Of a stretch of 22,619 nucleotides of DNA, positions 13,738 to 20,325 are shown in pieces. The position numbers and the translations under genes were made by a program. The notes beneath the pieces were generated by a model. The model had not been told where the DNA came from. It made no database searches and saw nothing but the letters and a program-made list of their open reading frames with translations. Position 1 is the stretch's first letter. The number at the start of each line of letters is the position of its first letter. The stretch is from the IMG/VR virus record IMGVR_UViG_3300036851_000560, positions 1-22,619 of that record. One strand, written 5' to 3'. The stretch comes from a virus.

Positions 13738-13893
13738 GTGGGGCTCGGCTGCGGGCTGACCGCCGGAGGGCTCCTGCTGCTCCTGGGGCTCTTGTTCGTC
13801 ATCCACCCGGCGCTCGGGCTGATCCTCCTCGTGGTGCTCGGCGGCAGCTTCCTGCTCGCCGAGGGCCTGTGGCGCCTGTCGGGGCCGCGCTGA
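13738..13893 (+). CDS. Small two-pass membrane protein
   Basis: The GTG at 13738 lies nine bases after GGGAGG (13723-13728) and opens a 51-residue frame. It encodes a first hydrophobic segment (LTAGGLLLLLGLLFVI), a His-Pro turn, a second (LGLILLVVLGGSFLLAEGL) and the short end WRLSGPR. The TGA at 13891-13893 shares its last base with the next ATG (TGATG), as at most junctions here, which supports coding. With 13582-13701 it forms a pair of tiny membrane genes in the middle of head genes. Function unknown. Confidence 0.55.
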   Translation: MGLGCGLTAGGLLLLLGLLFVIHPALGLILLVVLGGSFLLAEGLWRLSGPR

Positions 13894-14162
13894 TGGCCGC
13901 GCCGGTGGGCGTCGTGGTGACCATCAGCCCCTACCGCTACCGCGGCGCGCAGGCGCCCCCGCCGGCCGAGGGCGACTACCTGGAGTCGGAGGGCGGGACC
14001 ACCTACGCGGTGCTGGAGGCGCGCCCCATCGACGGGGAGCTCGACCGGCTGCACCTGCGCTGCCTCAAGCTCGGCCGCGACTACGACTACCCGCCGGACG
14101 CGCGCGTCTACCCGCTGGAGTGGGACAGCCGCGCGCCGAGGCGCGGACCGAGGCGACGGTGA
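13893..14162 (+). CDS. Hypothetical 89-residue protein
   Basis: The start ATG 13893 overlaps the preceding stop. The product reads GVVVTISPYRYRG, a Pro-rich turn, DYLESEGGTTYAVLEARPI, then LDRLHLRCLKLGRDYDYPPDARVYPLEWDSR, and a basic end. The alternating strands suggest a small beta barrel or SH3-like fold. No family recognised. The last four bases overlap the GTG of the Com-like gene, so the two are probably coupled. Confidence 0.55.
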   Translation: MAAPVGVVVTISPYRYRGAQAPPPAEGDYLESEGGTTYAVLEARPIDGELDRLHLRCLKLGRDYDYPPDARVYPLEWDSRAPRRGPRRR

Positions 14163-14368
14163 CGCCGGCGCCGGCGCGCGTCGAGCGCGAGCACCGCTGC
14201 CAGCGCTGCGGCTGGTACCTCTTCACGTCCGACGCCTCCGGCGGCCGGGTCCGCAACGTCAAGTGCGGCCGCAAGTCGTGCGGCAAGCGGCAGACGGTGA
14301 CCCTCGGCGAGGTCACTCCGACGCGAGCGACGGGCTCGCCCTTTGCCAGCACGTCGAGCGAGTCGTAG
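14159..14368 (+). CDS. Com-like zinc-finger protein
   Basis: GTG 14159 overlaps the preceding TGA (GTGA). In the 69-residue product, residues 10-50 read HRCQRCGWYLFTSD...VRNVKCGRKSCGKRQTVTLG. This follows the layout of Mu Com, a zinc finger that binds an mRNA and switches on translation of the DNA-modification gene mom: RCxxC...LF...(I/V)xxKC...C. The second pair here is spaced CxxxxC instead of CxxC, a variant I associate with other phage proteins of this type. The Ser/Thr-rich tail is probably disordered. The fold is a good guess; a translational-regulator role is inference. Its TAG stop forms the first half of the -10 element at 14366. Confidence 0.6.
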   Translation: MTPAPARVEREHRCQRCGWYLFTSDASGGRVRNVKCGRKSCGKRQTVTLGEVTPTRATGSPFASTSSES

Positions 14369-14371
14369 ACT
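14343..14371 (+). promoter_or_regulatory. Sigma-70-type promoter ahead of protease and capsid genes
   Basis: TTGCCA (14343-14348), a 17-base spacer and TAGACT (14366-14371) match the -35/-10 consensus at four of six bases each with ideal spacing, striking in such GC-rich DNA. The -35 lies inside the Com-like coding sequence and the -10 begins with its TAG stop. Expected start is near 14378, giving a leader of about 85 bases to the GTG at 14463. It would give the capsid gene its own strong supply of mRNA. Confidence 0.6.
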
Positions 14372-14397
14372 AGCGCGCAAAGCGCCGCTCGCCAGCA

Positions 14398-14444
14398 GGG
14401 CCCGCGAGGCCCCTACCGCCCCATCTCGGGCCCACGAGGTCCCC
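14398..14444 (+). repeat. Direct repeat in the protease leader
   Basis: GGGCCCGCGAGGCCCC (from 14398) and GGGCCCACGAGGTCCCC (from 14428) are two copies of GGGCCCRCGAGGYCCC spaced 30 bases apart, inside the 94-base gap between promoter and protease start. The second copy can also fold with the following GGGGCTCG. Role unknown: operator, RNA structure or chance in GC-rich sequence. Confidence 0.4.
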
Positions 14445-14462
14445 CGGGGCTCGGGGGTTCGC

Positions 14463-15704
14463 GTGGACCGCACGGTGTTCCCGTTCCTCGAAGCCAAGGC
14501 CATCGACGACGCCCCCAACGGGGGGCTGCTCGGCTACCTGTCGGTGTTCGGACGCACCGACTCGTACGGAGACACCGTCCGGCCGGGCGCGTTCGAGAAA
14601 ACCATCCCCGACTTCCTCCGCGACGGCTTCATCGCGTGGGCGCACGACTGGGAGACCCCGGTCGCCATGCCGATGGTCGCCCGCGAGGACGCTCGCGGCC
14701 TGTACATCGAGGCCCACTACCACAGCGACCCCACGTCGCAGCGGGCGCGGGCGATCACCAACGAGCGGCTCGAAGCCGGCAAGCGCATGGGCCTGAGCAT
14801 CGGCTACGAGGCCGAGTCGTACGAGATGGAGAAGGTGGACCCGCCGATCCGGGGGGCCTACGGCCAGCTCACCGACCAGCGCCGCGCGCTGACCCAGATC
14901 AAACTCTACGAAGGCTCGCTGGTGCTGGTGCCGGCCGAGCGCGAGGCCAACGTCACCGGCGGCAAGGACGGCCGCACCGGCCAGAAGGCCGCGATCCCGT
15001 CCCACAGCACCGCCACCGACGACGGCGCGTGGGACGGCTCCGAGATGCGGACCCGCCTGAGCAACGACGCCGGGCGGGCGACGTTCCGCCGCGCGTTCGC
15101 CTGGGTGGACCCCGACGGCGACCCGGACGTCAAGGCGTCGTACCGCTTCATCCACCACATGGTGTCCGAGGACGGCGCCGTCGGCGCCGCCAACCTGCGC
15201 GCCTGCTCGACGGGCATCGGCGTGCTCAACGGCGGCCGCGGCGGCACCACGATCCCCGCCGGCGACCGGGAGGGCGTGCATCGCCACCTGGCCCGGCACC
15301 TCACCGACGCAGGCCAGGAAGCCCCGCCATTGAAGTCGCTTGCGGACTTCGACGGGGAGACCTTCTCCGCTCACGGCGACCGCGTGCTGGGCGACGTGCG
15401 CGACTTCTGCGCTCGGGCCAGCGACCTCCACGAGCTCCGGCTCAAGGAAGGCCGCGAGCTGTCCGAGCGCAACCGCGGCCGGCTGCGCGACCTGCTGGAG
15501 GCCCTGGGCGGTCTTGACCCGCTGCGGGCGTCCCTCAGCGAGTGGCTGGCGGCGACGGAGCGCAAGCCGGAAGACGCCGGCGGCGAGGAGCAGCCCGAGC
15601 CCAAGCGGCTGCTGACCGCTGCGGAGTCGCGCCGGCTGCGCGTGGAAGCGGAACGCACGGCCGCGCGCATCGCGCGCGAGCTTCGAGGGAGGTTGTCAGC
15701 GTGA
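14463..15704 (+). CDS. HK97-type prohead protease with long C-terminal extension
   Basis: This serine protease of the S78 (U35) type cleaves the capsid delta domain and itself during head maturation. GTG 14463 is chosen because upstream in-frame codons cross the promoter and the domain begins here. In the 413-residue product, the protease is residues about 1-150: LLGYLSVFGRTDSYGDTVRPGAF (22-44), WAHDWETPVAM with H61, GLSIGYEA with S112, and LYEGSLVLVPAEREANV. Residues about 195-305 are a second module (FRRAFAWVDPDGDPDVKASY, HHMVSEDGAVGAANLRAC, GVLNGGRGGTTIP, HRHLARHLTDAGQEAPPL), which I know only as a companion of phage proteases. The rest is charged coiled coil, scaffold-like. About three times the length of a minimal protease. 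Confidence 0.88.
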   Translation: MDRTVFPFLEAKAIDDAPNGGLLGYLSVFGRTDSYGDTVRPGAFEKTIPDFLRDGFIAWAHDWETPVAMPMVAREDARGLYIEAHYHSDPTSQRARAITNERLEAGKRMGLSIGYEAESYEMEKVDPPIRGAYGQLTDQRRALTQIKLYEGSLVLVPAEREANVTGGKDGRTGQKAAIPSHSTATDDGAWDGSEMRTRLSNDAGRATFRRAFAWVDPDGDPDVKASYRFIHHMVSEDGAVGAANLRACSTGIGVLNGGRGGTTIPAGDREGVHRHLARHLTDAGQEAPPLKSLADFDGETFSAHGDRVLGDVRDFCARASDLHELRLKEGRELSERNRGRLRDLLEALGGLDPLRASLSEWLAATERKPEDAGGEEQPEPKRLLTAAESRRLRVEAERTAARIARELRGRLSA

Positions 15705-17008
15705 GCAAGCTCGCTGATCTGGTCGCGGAGATCGAGCGCAAGGGCGACGAGCAGTCCGCGATCTTCGACGAGGCCGACGAGAAGTCCGAGGGGGTCCTCT
15801 CCGACGAGCAGGCGGAGTCCGTCCGCAAGCTCGGGGCGGAGATCGCGGACCTGGAGAAGCGGGGCCTCCAGCTCAAGGAGCAGGAGGAGCTCCGGGCGCA
15901 GATGGAGCAGCGGCGGGCGTCGTACCGCACCGCCGGCTCCGGGCGCCGCCCGGAGCAGCCGGGCAACCAGCACCCCGGCGAGAGCAAGGACGGCGACCCG
16001 CGCCGCCGGCTGGTCACCGTCGGGCAGGAGTTCCTGGACTCCGACGAGTTCAAGGAGTGGTACGTCCGCATGGGCGGGGCGTCCAAGACGTTCGCCGGCG
16101 TGGGCATCCAGTCCCCGAAGGTCGGGGTCAAGCAGATCATCACCGGCGCCGACGTGACCAGCGCTGGCGCCATGGTCTGGCCGGACGTGCAGGTGGGCCT
16201 GACGCTGCTCGGTCGTCGGCCGCTGGTGATGCGCGACATCATCACGCTCGGCACGACCGACAGCGACCTCATCGAGTACGCCCGGGTGGTGTCGGAGACC
16301 AACCGAGCGGCGGTCGTGCCGGAGGCGACCAACGCCTACGACGACAACGCCATGAAGCCGGAGTCCGAGTTCGAGCTGGAGAAGGTCCAGGCGCCGGTCA
16401 AGACCATCGCCCACATGGTCACGACCACCACGCGCGCCCTGGCCGACGCCGGTCAGCTCCGGACGATGATCGACGGCTTCCTGCGCGACGGCGTGGCCCA
16501 GGCCCTCGAGGACGAGATGGTCACCGGCGACGGCACCGGCGAGCATTTCGAGGGCCTGGAGTCGCTGGAAGGCGTGCAGGACCAGGCGTTCGACACCGAC
16601 CGCCTCGTCACCGCCCGTCGCGCCCGGACGAAGGTGCGCGTGGTCGGCCGGGCCATCGCCACGGCCTACCTCATGCACCCCAACGACTGGGAGGACTTCG
16701 ACCTGATGACCGAGCTGGCGGGCCAGACGGGCCAGTACTACTTCGGCGGCCCGCGCGAGCTGGGCGTGCCGCGGCTGTGGGGCCTGCCGGTGATCGAGTC
16801 GGAGGCCGTCCCGGAGGGCACCGCCTACGTCGGGGACTTCCGGACGCTCGTCCTGTGGGACCGCCAGCAGGCCACGATCAGCCTGTCCAACTCCCACAAG
16901 GACTACTTCCAGCGCAACCTGGTCGCTATCCTGGGCGAGCTGCGGGCCGCGTTCGGCGCGATGCGGCCGGTCGCCCTCGTCCGCGTAGACCTCACCGCCG
17001 GCACCTAA
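15701..17008 (+). CDS. Major capsid protein, HK97 fold
   Basis: The 435-residue product starts at the GTG overlapping the protease TGA, with GGGAGG (15687-15692) eight bases upstream. Residues 1-75 are a charged coiled coil (delta domain acting as scaffold) followed by a Gly/Pro/Arg linker where the protease should cut. The mature shell protein runs from about residue 110 and has the HK97 pattern: VGVKQIITGADVTSAGAMVWPDV, RPLVMRDIITLGTTDSDLIEYAR, AAVVPEATNAYDDNAMKPESEFELEKV, ALEDEMVTGDGTGEHFEGL, YLMHPNDWEDFDLM, LWGLPVIESEAVPEGTAYVGDF. The order protease then capsid is standard; lack of a separate scaffold gene fits the delta domain. Confidence 0.94.
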   Translation: MSKLADLVAEIERKGDEQSAIFDEADEKSEGVLSDEQAESVRKLGAEIADLEKRGLQLKEQEELRAQMEQRRASYRTAGSGRRPEQPGNQHPGESKDGDPRRRLVTVGQEFLDSDEFKEWYVRMGGASKTFAGVGIQSPKVGVKQIITGADVTSAGAMVWPDVQVGLTLLGRRPLVMRDIITLGTTDSDLIEYARVVSETNRAAVVPEATNAYDDNAMKPESEFELEKVQAPVKTIAHMVTTTTRALADAGQLRTMIDGFLRDGVAQALEDEMVTGDGTGEHFEGLESLEGVQDQAFDTDRLVTARRARTKVRVVGRAIATAYLMHPNDWEDFDLMTELAGQTGQYYFGGPRELGVPRLWGLPVIESEAVPEGTAYVGDFRTLVLWDRQQATISLSNSHKDYFQRNLVAILGELRAAFGAMRPVALVRVDLTAGT

Positions 17009-17021
17009 GTAGGGCCGGGTG

Positions 17022-17975
17022 ATGGACGGCTGCCCGGTCTGCGGGGCGGCCGACGCCGGGTGCGGGGGGGATCCCCTGGGGCCTCCCCCGCGGCCGGTGG
17101 ACGAGCCGGTCCGCACCATCCGCATCGGAGGAGCGATGACCAGAGAGATCGTCAGAGTCCAGTTCAGGCCCGGCGACGTGCGGCGCTACGACCGCAAGAC
17201 GGCCGAGCGCCTCGTCGCCCGCACGCGCGGCGCCGTCATCCTGAACGATCGCCGCCAGCCGGCCGCCAAGGCGCAGGAGGCTCCGCCGGCGATCAAGGCC
17301 ATGCTGGCGCCGCCGGACACCAAGGGACCGGCCGCGAGCGGTGTGCTCACCGTGGCGACCCCGGCCCGCCGCCTCACCGGCGCGGCCAAGGCCGCCGCCG
17401 AGCGGCGGGCCGCTCGCGAGGCCCAGGCCGCAGCGGCGGCGGAGGGCGAGGGCGGCGACTCCGGCCGACGCGGCGACGCGGGCATCCTGGTGGTGCGCCT
17501 GCACAAGGGGATGTCCGTCGCGCCGTCGCTGGCGCGTCGGCTCGGACGCGGGCTCGCGGTCGCGTCCGACCTGTCCGGGCAGCCGCGCGAGCTGCCCTTC
17601 GCCCGCACCCTCTGGTGGGACGGGCGGGCCCAGTTCCGGCCGGACCTCGCCCGGCCCGGGCTGGCGTTGCTGCGCCGCTGGGAGGTGGCGGCCCCGCTCG
17701 ACGACGTGGACCGCCTCGCCCTCGAGCTCGGCAGCGGCGAGGACCGCGCCCGGGCGTCGGCGGTGCTGGGTGACCTGCGGGTGCCGGTGTATGATCCTCG
17801 CGTGCTCTACCTGCGGCGCTGCGAGGCGACGACTCGCCTGCTCGACGAGTGGGCGCGGCAGCGCGGGTCGATCAAGGAGGAGCGGCTGGCCTTCCTCTGC
17901 GCGGTGTATCTCACGCAGCCCAAGCTCTGCGCGTTGCCGCCCACCTGGATACGCGGCAAGCGCGCCGCCGCCTGA
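17022..17975 (+). CDS. Zinc-ribbon N-terminus joined to a GT-A-like C-terminal domain
   Basis: The 317-residue product starts at ATG 17022 (GTG 17019 is equally possible). The N-terminus CPVCGAADAGCGG (4-16) plus DEPVRTIRI and REIVRVQ...RYDRKTAERL resembles the short zinc-ribbon proteins found after capsid genes in actinobacterial phages. An Ala/Pro/Lys linker (about 80-152) follows. Residues 154-310 appear homologous to the GT-A domains downstream: ILVVRLHKG, TLWWDGRAQFRP in the place of LYLDADT, and VYDPRVLYLRRCEATTRLLDEWARQ...LPPTW in the place of LNGGVFGYRR...LLRAW. The DxD metal site is replaced by DGR, so it is probably catalytically dead or changed. ATG 17136, after GGAGGAGCG, is a strong internal start. 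Confidence 0.68.
   Translation: MDGCPVCGAADAGCGGDPLGPPPRPVDEPVRTIRIGGAMTREIVRVQFRPGDVRRYDRKTAERLVARTRGAVILNDRRQPAAKAQEAPPAIKAMLAPPDTKGPAASGVLTVATPARRLTGAAKAAAERRAAREAQAAAAAEGEGGDSGRRGDAGILVVRLHKGMSVAPSLARRLGRGLAVASDLSGQPRELPFARTLWWDGRAQFRPDLARPGLALLRRWEVAAPLDDVDRLALELGSGEDRARASAVLGDLRVPVYDPRVLYLRRCEATTRLLDEWARQRGSIKEERLAFLCAVYLTQPKLCALPPTWIRGKRAAA
17062..17091 (+). promoter_or_regulatory. GC-rich hairpin after the capsid gene
   Basis: GCGGGGG (17062-17068) and CCCCCGC (17085-17091) form a seven-pair stem enclosing a second CCCC/GGGG pairing. It lies 54 bases after the capsid stop and inside the first codons of the zinc-ribbon gene, before the internal start at 17136. It could reduce read-through from the abundant capsid message. 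No T tract follows. Confidence 0.4.
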
Positions 17976-17976
17976 C

Positions 17977-18180
17977 GTGCCCCGCAGCGGGGCGGCCCGG
18001 GACCTCCGGCTGCACGCGCGCCGGCGGGTCGTGGACGAGACGCTGCGGGTCGTGCGCGGACTGTTCGAGCAGGGCACCCTCCGGGGGGCCACGCGGCCCA
18101 TCGCCGACGTCCGGGACCTCGACTCCTTGCTCCTGCTGGCGGAGAGCGAGCTGCTGGACGCGGAGCGGCGCGAGCCGTGA
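17977..18180 (+). CDS. Hypothetical small helical protein
   Basis: GTG 17977 lies just after the preceding TGA (17973-17975). The 67-residue product is basic at the start (PRSGAARDLRLHARRRVVDE) and acidic at the end (LLLLAESELLDAERREP), with helices throughout (TLRVVRGLFEQGTL). It may pair with another protein through the Leu-rich helix, but no family is recognised. It lies in the sugar-transfer cassette by position only. Confidence 0.55.
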   Translation: MPRSGAARDLRLHARRRVVDETLRVVRGLFEQGTLRGATRPIADVRDLDSLLLLAESELLDAERREP

Positions 18181-18488
18181 GCGGCGTCGACCCGTCGGAC
18201 CCCCGGCTGGCGCGCTTCCGCCGGGCGGTGCAGGATCTCCCGCCCGAGGACCTCGGGGCGTGGCTGGAGTTCCTGGCACAGTTCGGCTTCGCGGTGACCC
18301 TCACCGCCTACCAGGGGAACCGCGGCGTCTGGAGGTGCCGGCTGGACCGTAGCTTCCGCAGCTACGGCGGGGTCGGCAGGAGCATGAGGGCCGCGCTGCT
18401 CGACGCGCTGCGCCGGGTCGAGCCCTACCTGGTGGACATGCCGTACCTGACGGTGCTGCCGCCCGGGACCAACGGCGCCGGTGGCTGA
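18177..18488 (+). CDS. Hypothetical alpha/beta protein
   Basis: GTG 18177 overlaps the preceding TGA. The 103-residue product reads as an N-terminal helix (DPRLARFRRAVQDLPPEDLGAW region), a central beta part (FAVTLTAYQGNRGVWRCRLDRSFRSYGGVG) and a C-terminal helix (MRAALLDALRRVEPYLVD). It looks like a small compact domain, perhaps a dsRBD- or ferredoxin-like alpha/beta fold, but that is only impression. No family recognised. It overlaps the following glycosyltransferase gene by eight bases, so both are probably made together. Confidence 0.58.
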   Translation: MSGVDPSDPRLARFRRAVQDLPPEDLGAWLEFLAQFGFAVTLTAYQGNRGVWRCRLDRSFRSYGGVGRSMRAALLDALRRVEPYLVDMPYLTVLPPGTNGAGG

Positions 18489-20325
18489 GCCCCGCGTCCA
18501 CATCGTCGGCTGCGAGCTGTCCGGGGAGCGCGTCCTGGCACGGCTGGCCCGCGAGCTGGCGCGCGGCACCGGCTGGTCCTTGTCCGAGAAGCCCGACCCC
18601 TCCGCGGACGCCAACCTGTTCCTGCCCTATCTGCTGGTGCCGAAGGCCGGCTACCGCGACACGCCGTCGCTGGCTTGGTTCACCCACCGCGAGGGCCACC
18701 TCCCGCCGAAGGCGCTGGTCTGGGACCGCGCCGCCGCGGCCGTCGGGCTGCGGGCGACCTCGGCCCGGATGTGGCTGGACGAGCTGGCGCCACGCGGCCC
18801 GAGCGTCCTGGTGACCCCGCCGCTCGACCGCGACCTGTTCAGCCCCGGCCCGCCGCCGCCCCGCCGCGAGCGCCGCCTGCGCCCGCGGATCGGCACCAGC
18901 GGCTTCGTCTACCTCGGCGGTCGGAAGGGTGAGAAGCTCTGGCGGGAACTCCTCGCCGGGCGCAAGCACGCCGTCCGCAACGCGGAATACGTCGCCGCCG
19001 GGCGGGGCTGGGGCTCCATGACCCGCGCCCTGCCGACGGTCGGGCACGTCGTGCCCTTCCTGCGCGGCCTGGACCTCTACGTCTGCTGCTCGACCCTCGA
19101 GGGCGTGCCGTACGGGCCGCTGGAGGCGCTGGCGTGCGGGGTGCCGGTCGTGATCCCGCGCGACGTGGGCCTGCTGGACAGCCTGCCGCCCTACCAGCAC
19201 GGCATCTACCGCTACGAGCGCGGCAGCCACGCGTCGCTGTCGGCGGCGGTCAAGCTCGCCATGGCCGATCACCACGAGGGCCGGCTGCACCGTCTCGACG
19301 TGGCCGAGGTGCTGCGGGCGGCCACGGAGCGCTTCACCGCCGAGGCCTGGTGCGCCGACTGGCGGGCCGCCGTCGCCGCGCTGCTGGAGCCCGCTGCGGC
19401 CGTGCCGGCGGAGCCCGCCGCGCCGGTCGCGGACGCTCCTGCGGCAGGGGAGGCCCCGGCACATGCCCCGCAGAGCGTCGTAGGAGCGCGAGAGGCCGCT
19501 CCGGAGCCCGAACCTGTCCCGGCAGCCATCCCGGCGCCGGAGCGCGCCCCGGCGAGCCTCCGGGGGGTCGTCTGCGTGGCCTACGGCAAGCCCGCCCGCG
19601 ACTGCGCCCGGCGGCTGATCCCCTCGGTGCGGCGCTTCGCCCCCGGGCTGCCGGTCTGCCTGATCTCCGACGCGCCGCTCGGCGTCGAGGACGTGTGGGC
19701 CGAGCACCCCGACGAGGACCTGGGGGCGCGCAGCGCCAAGACCAAGATGTACGACCTGACCCCTCAGGAGTGGCGGACGGTCCTGTACCTGGACGCCGAC
19801 ACCTGGCTGCTCGACTCGCCGGAGCCCATCTTCCGCCACCTGGAGGCCGGCTGGGAGCTGGCGCTGGTCCCGGACCCGTCGAAGTACTCCTTGGCCAGGA
19901 ACGGCATCCGGCCCGACAACAAGGACGAGGCCAAGGAGACGTTCCGACGCTGGGGCACCGACGAGTTCCTCCAGTACAACGGCGGGGTGATGGGCTGGCG
20001 CCGCTGCCCCGAGGTGGCGGCGTTCTTCGTCACCTGGCACGCCGAGTGGCTGGTGTGGGCTAAGCGCGACCAGATGGCGCTGAGCCGCGCCATCGAGCAG
20101 CACGCCCCGCGCATCATGACGCTCGGGCGTCCGTACAACCACGTGGTCCGCTACGGCAGCCCGACCAACCGCACCGTCGTCGCCCACGCCCCGACCACCG
20201 CCCGCCGCTGGTCGGGCATCGTGCCCGGCCGGCTCGACGGCCCGGACGCGCGCCGGCTCATGGAGGTCGGCTTCAACCGCCACCCCGAGCCGCCGCCGGG
20301 CCTGCGGACGGGAGCCGCCGGGTGA
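18481..20325 (+). CDS. Two-domain glycosyltransferase: GT-B (GT4-like) fused to GT-A (GT8-like)
   Basis: GTG 18481 overlaps the previous gene. In the 614-residue product, residues 1-300 form a compact GT-B enzyme: AWFTHREGHLPPKALVWD (65-82), VLVTPPLDRDLFSP (109-122) and STLEGVPYGPLEALACGVPVVIP (204-226), with the GT4-type E207/E215 pair that binds the donor sugar nucleotide. Residues 303-358 are a Pro/Ala/Glu linker. Residues 360-600 form a GT-A domain: VVCVAYGKPARDCARRL, VLYLDADTWLL with DAD (438-440), EFLQYNGGVMGWRR (495-508), KRDQMALSRAI (528-538) and NHVVRY. Two active-looking sites could add two sugars in turn. The GT-A part is a clear paralogue of the next gene. Confidence 0.85.
   Translation: MAEPRVHIVGCELSGERVLARLARELARGTGWSLSEKPDPSADANLFLPYLLVPKAGYRDTPSLAWFTHREGHLPPKALVWDRAAAAVGLRATSARMWLDELAPRGPSVLVTPPLDRDLFSPGPPPPRRERRLRPRIGTSGFVYLGGRKGEKLWRELLAGRKHAVRNAEYVAAGRGWGSMTRALPTVGHVVPFLRGLDLYVCCSTLEGVPYGPLEALACGVPVVIPRDVGLLDSLPPYQHGIYRYERGSHASLSAAVKLAMADHHEGRLHRLDVAEVLRAATERFTAEAWCADWRAAVAALLEPAAAVPAEPAAPVADAPAAGEAPAHAPQSVVGAREAAPEPEPVPAAIPAPERAPASLRGVVCVAYGKPARDCARRLIPSVRRFAPGLPVCLISDAPLGVEDVWAEHPDEDLGARSAKTKMYDLTPQEWRTVLYLDADTWLLDSPEPIFRHLEAGWELALVPDPSKYSLARNGIRPDNKDEAKETFRRWGTDEFLQYNGGVMGWRRCPEVAAFFVTWHAEWLVWAKRDQMALSRAIEQHAPRIMTLGRPYNHVVRYGSPTNRTVVAHAPTTARRWSGIVPGRLDGPDARRLMEVGFNRHPEPPPGLRTGAAG

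Noticed and set aside
17766-17795. TATGAT as a -10 with GTGACC upstream, inside the 17022 gene
   Set aside because: The spacing is only 14 bases and the sequence is explained by the codons for VYDP; no matching start or leader downstream.
18301-20283. 660-codon open frame on the - strand under the two-domain glycosyltransferase
   Set aside because: It is an antisense shadow: composition is low-complexity and the + strand has intact glycosyltransferase motifs with operon-type junctions.
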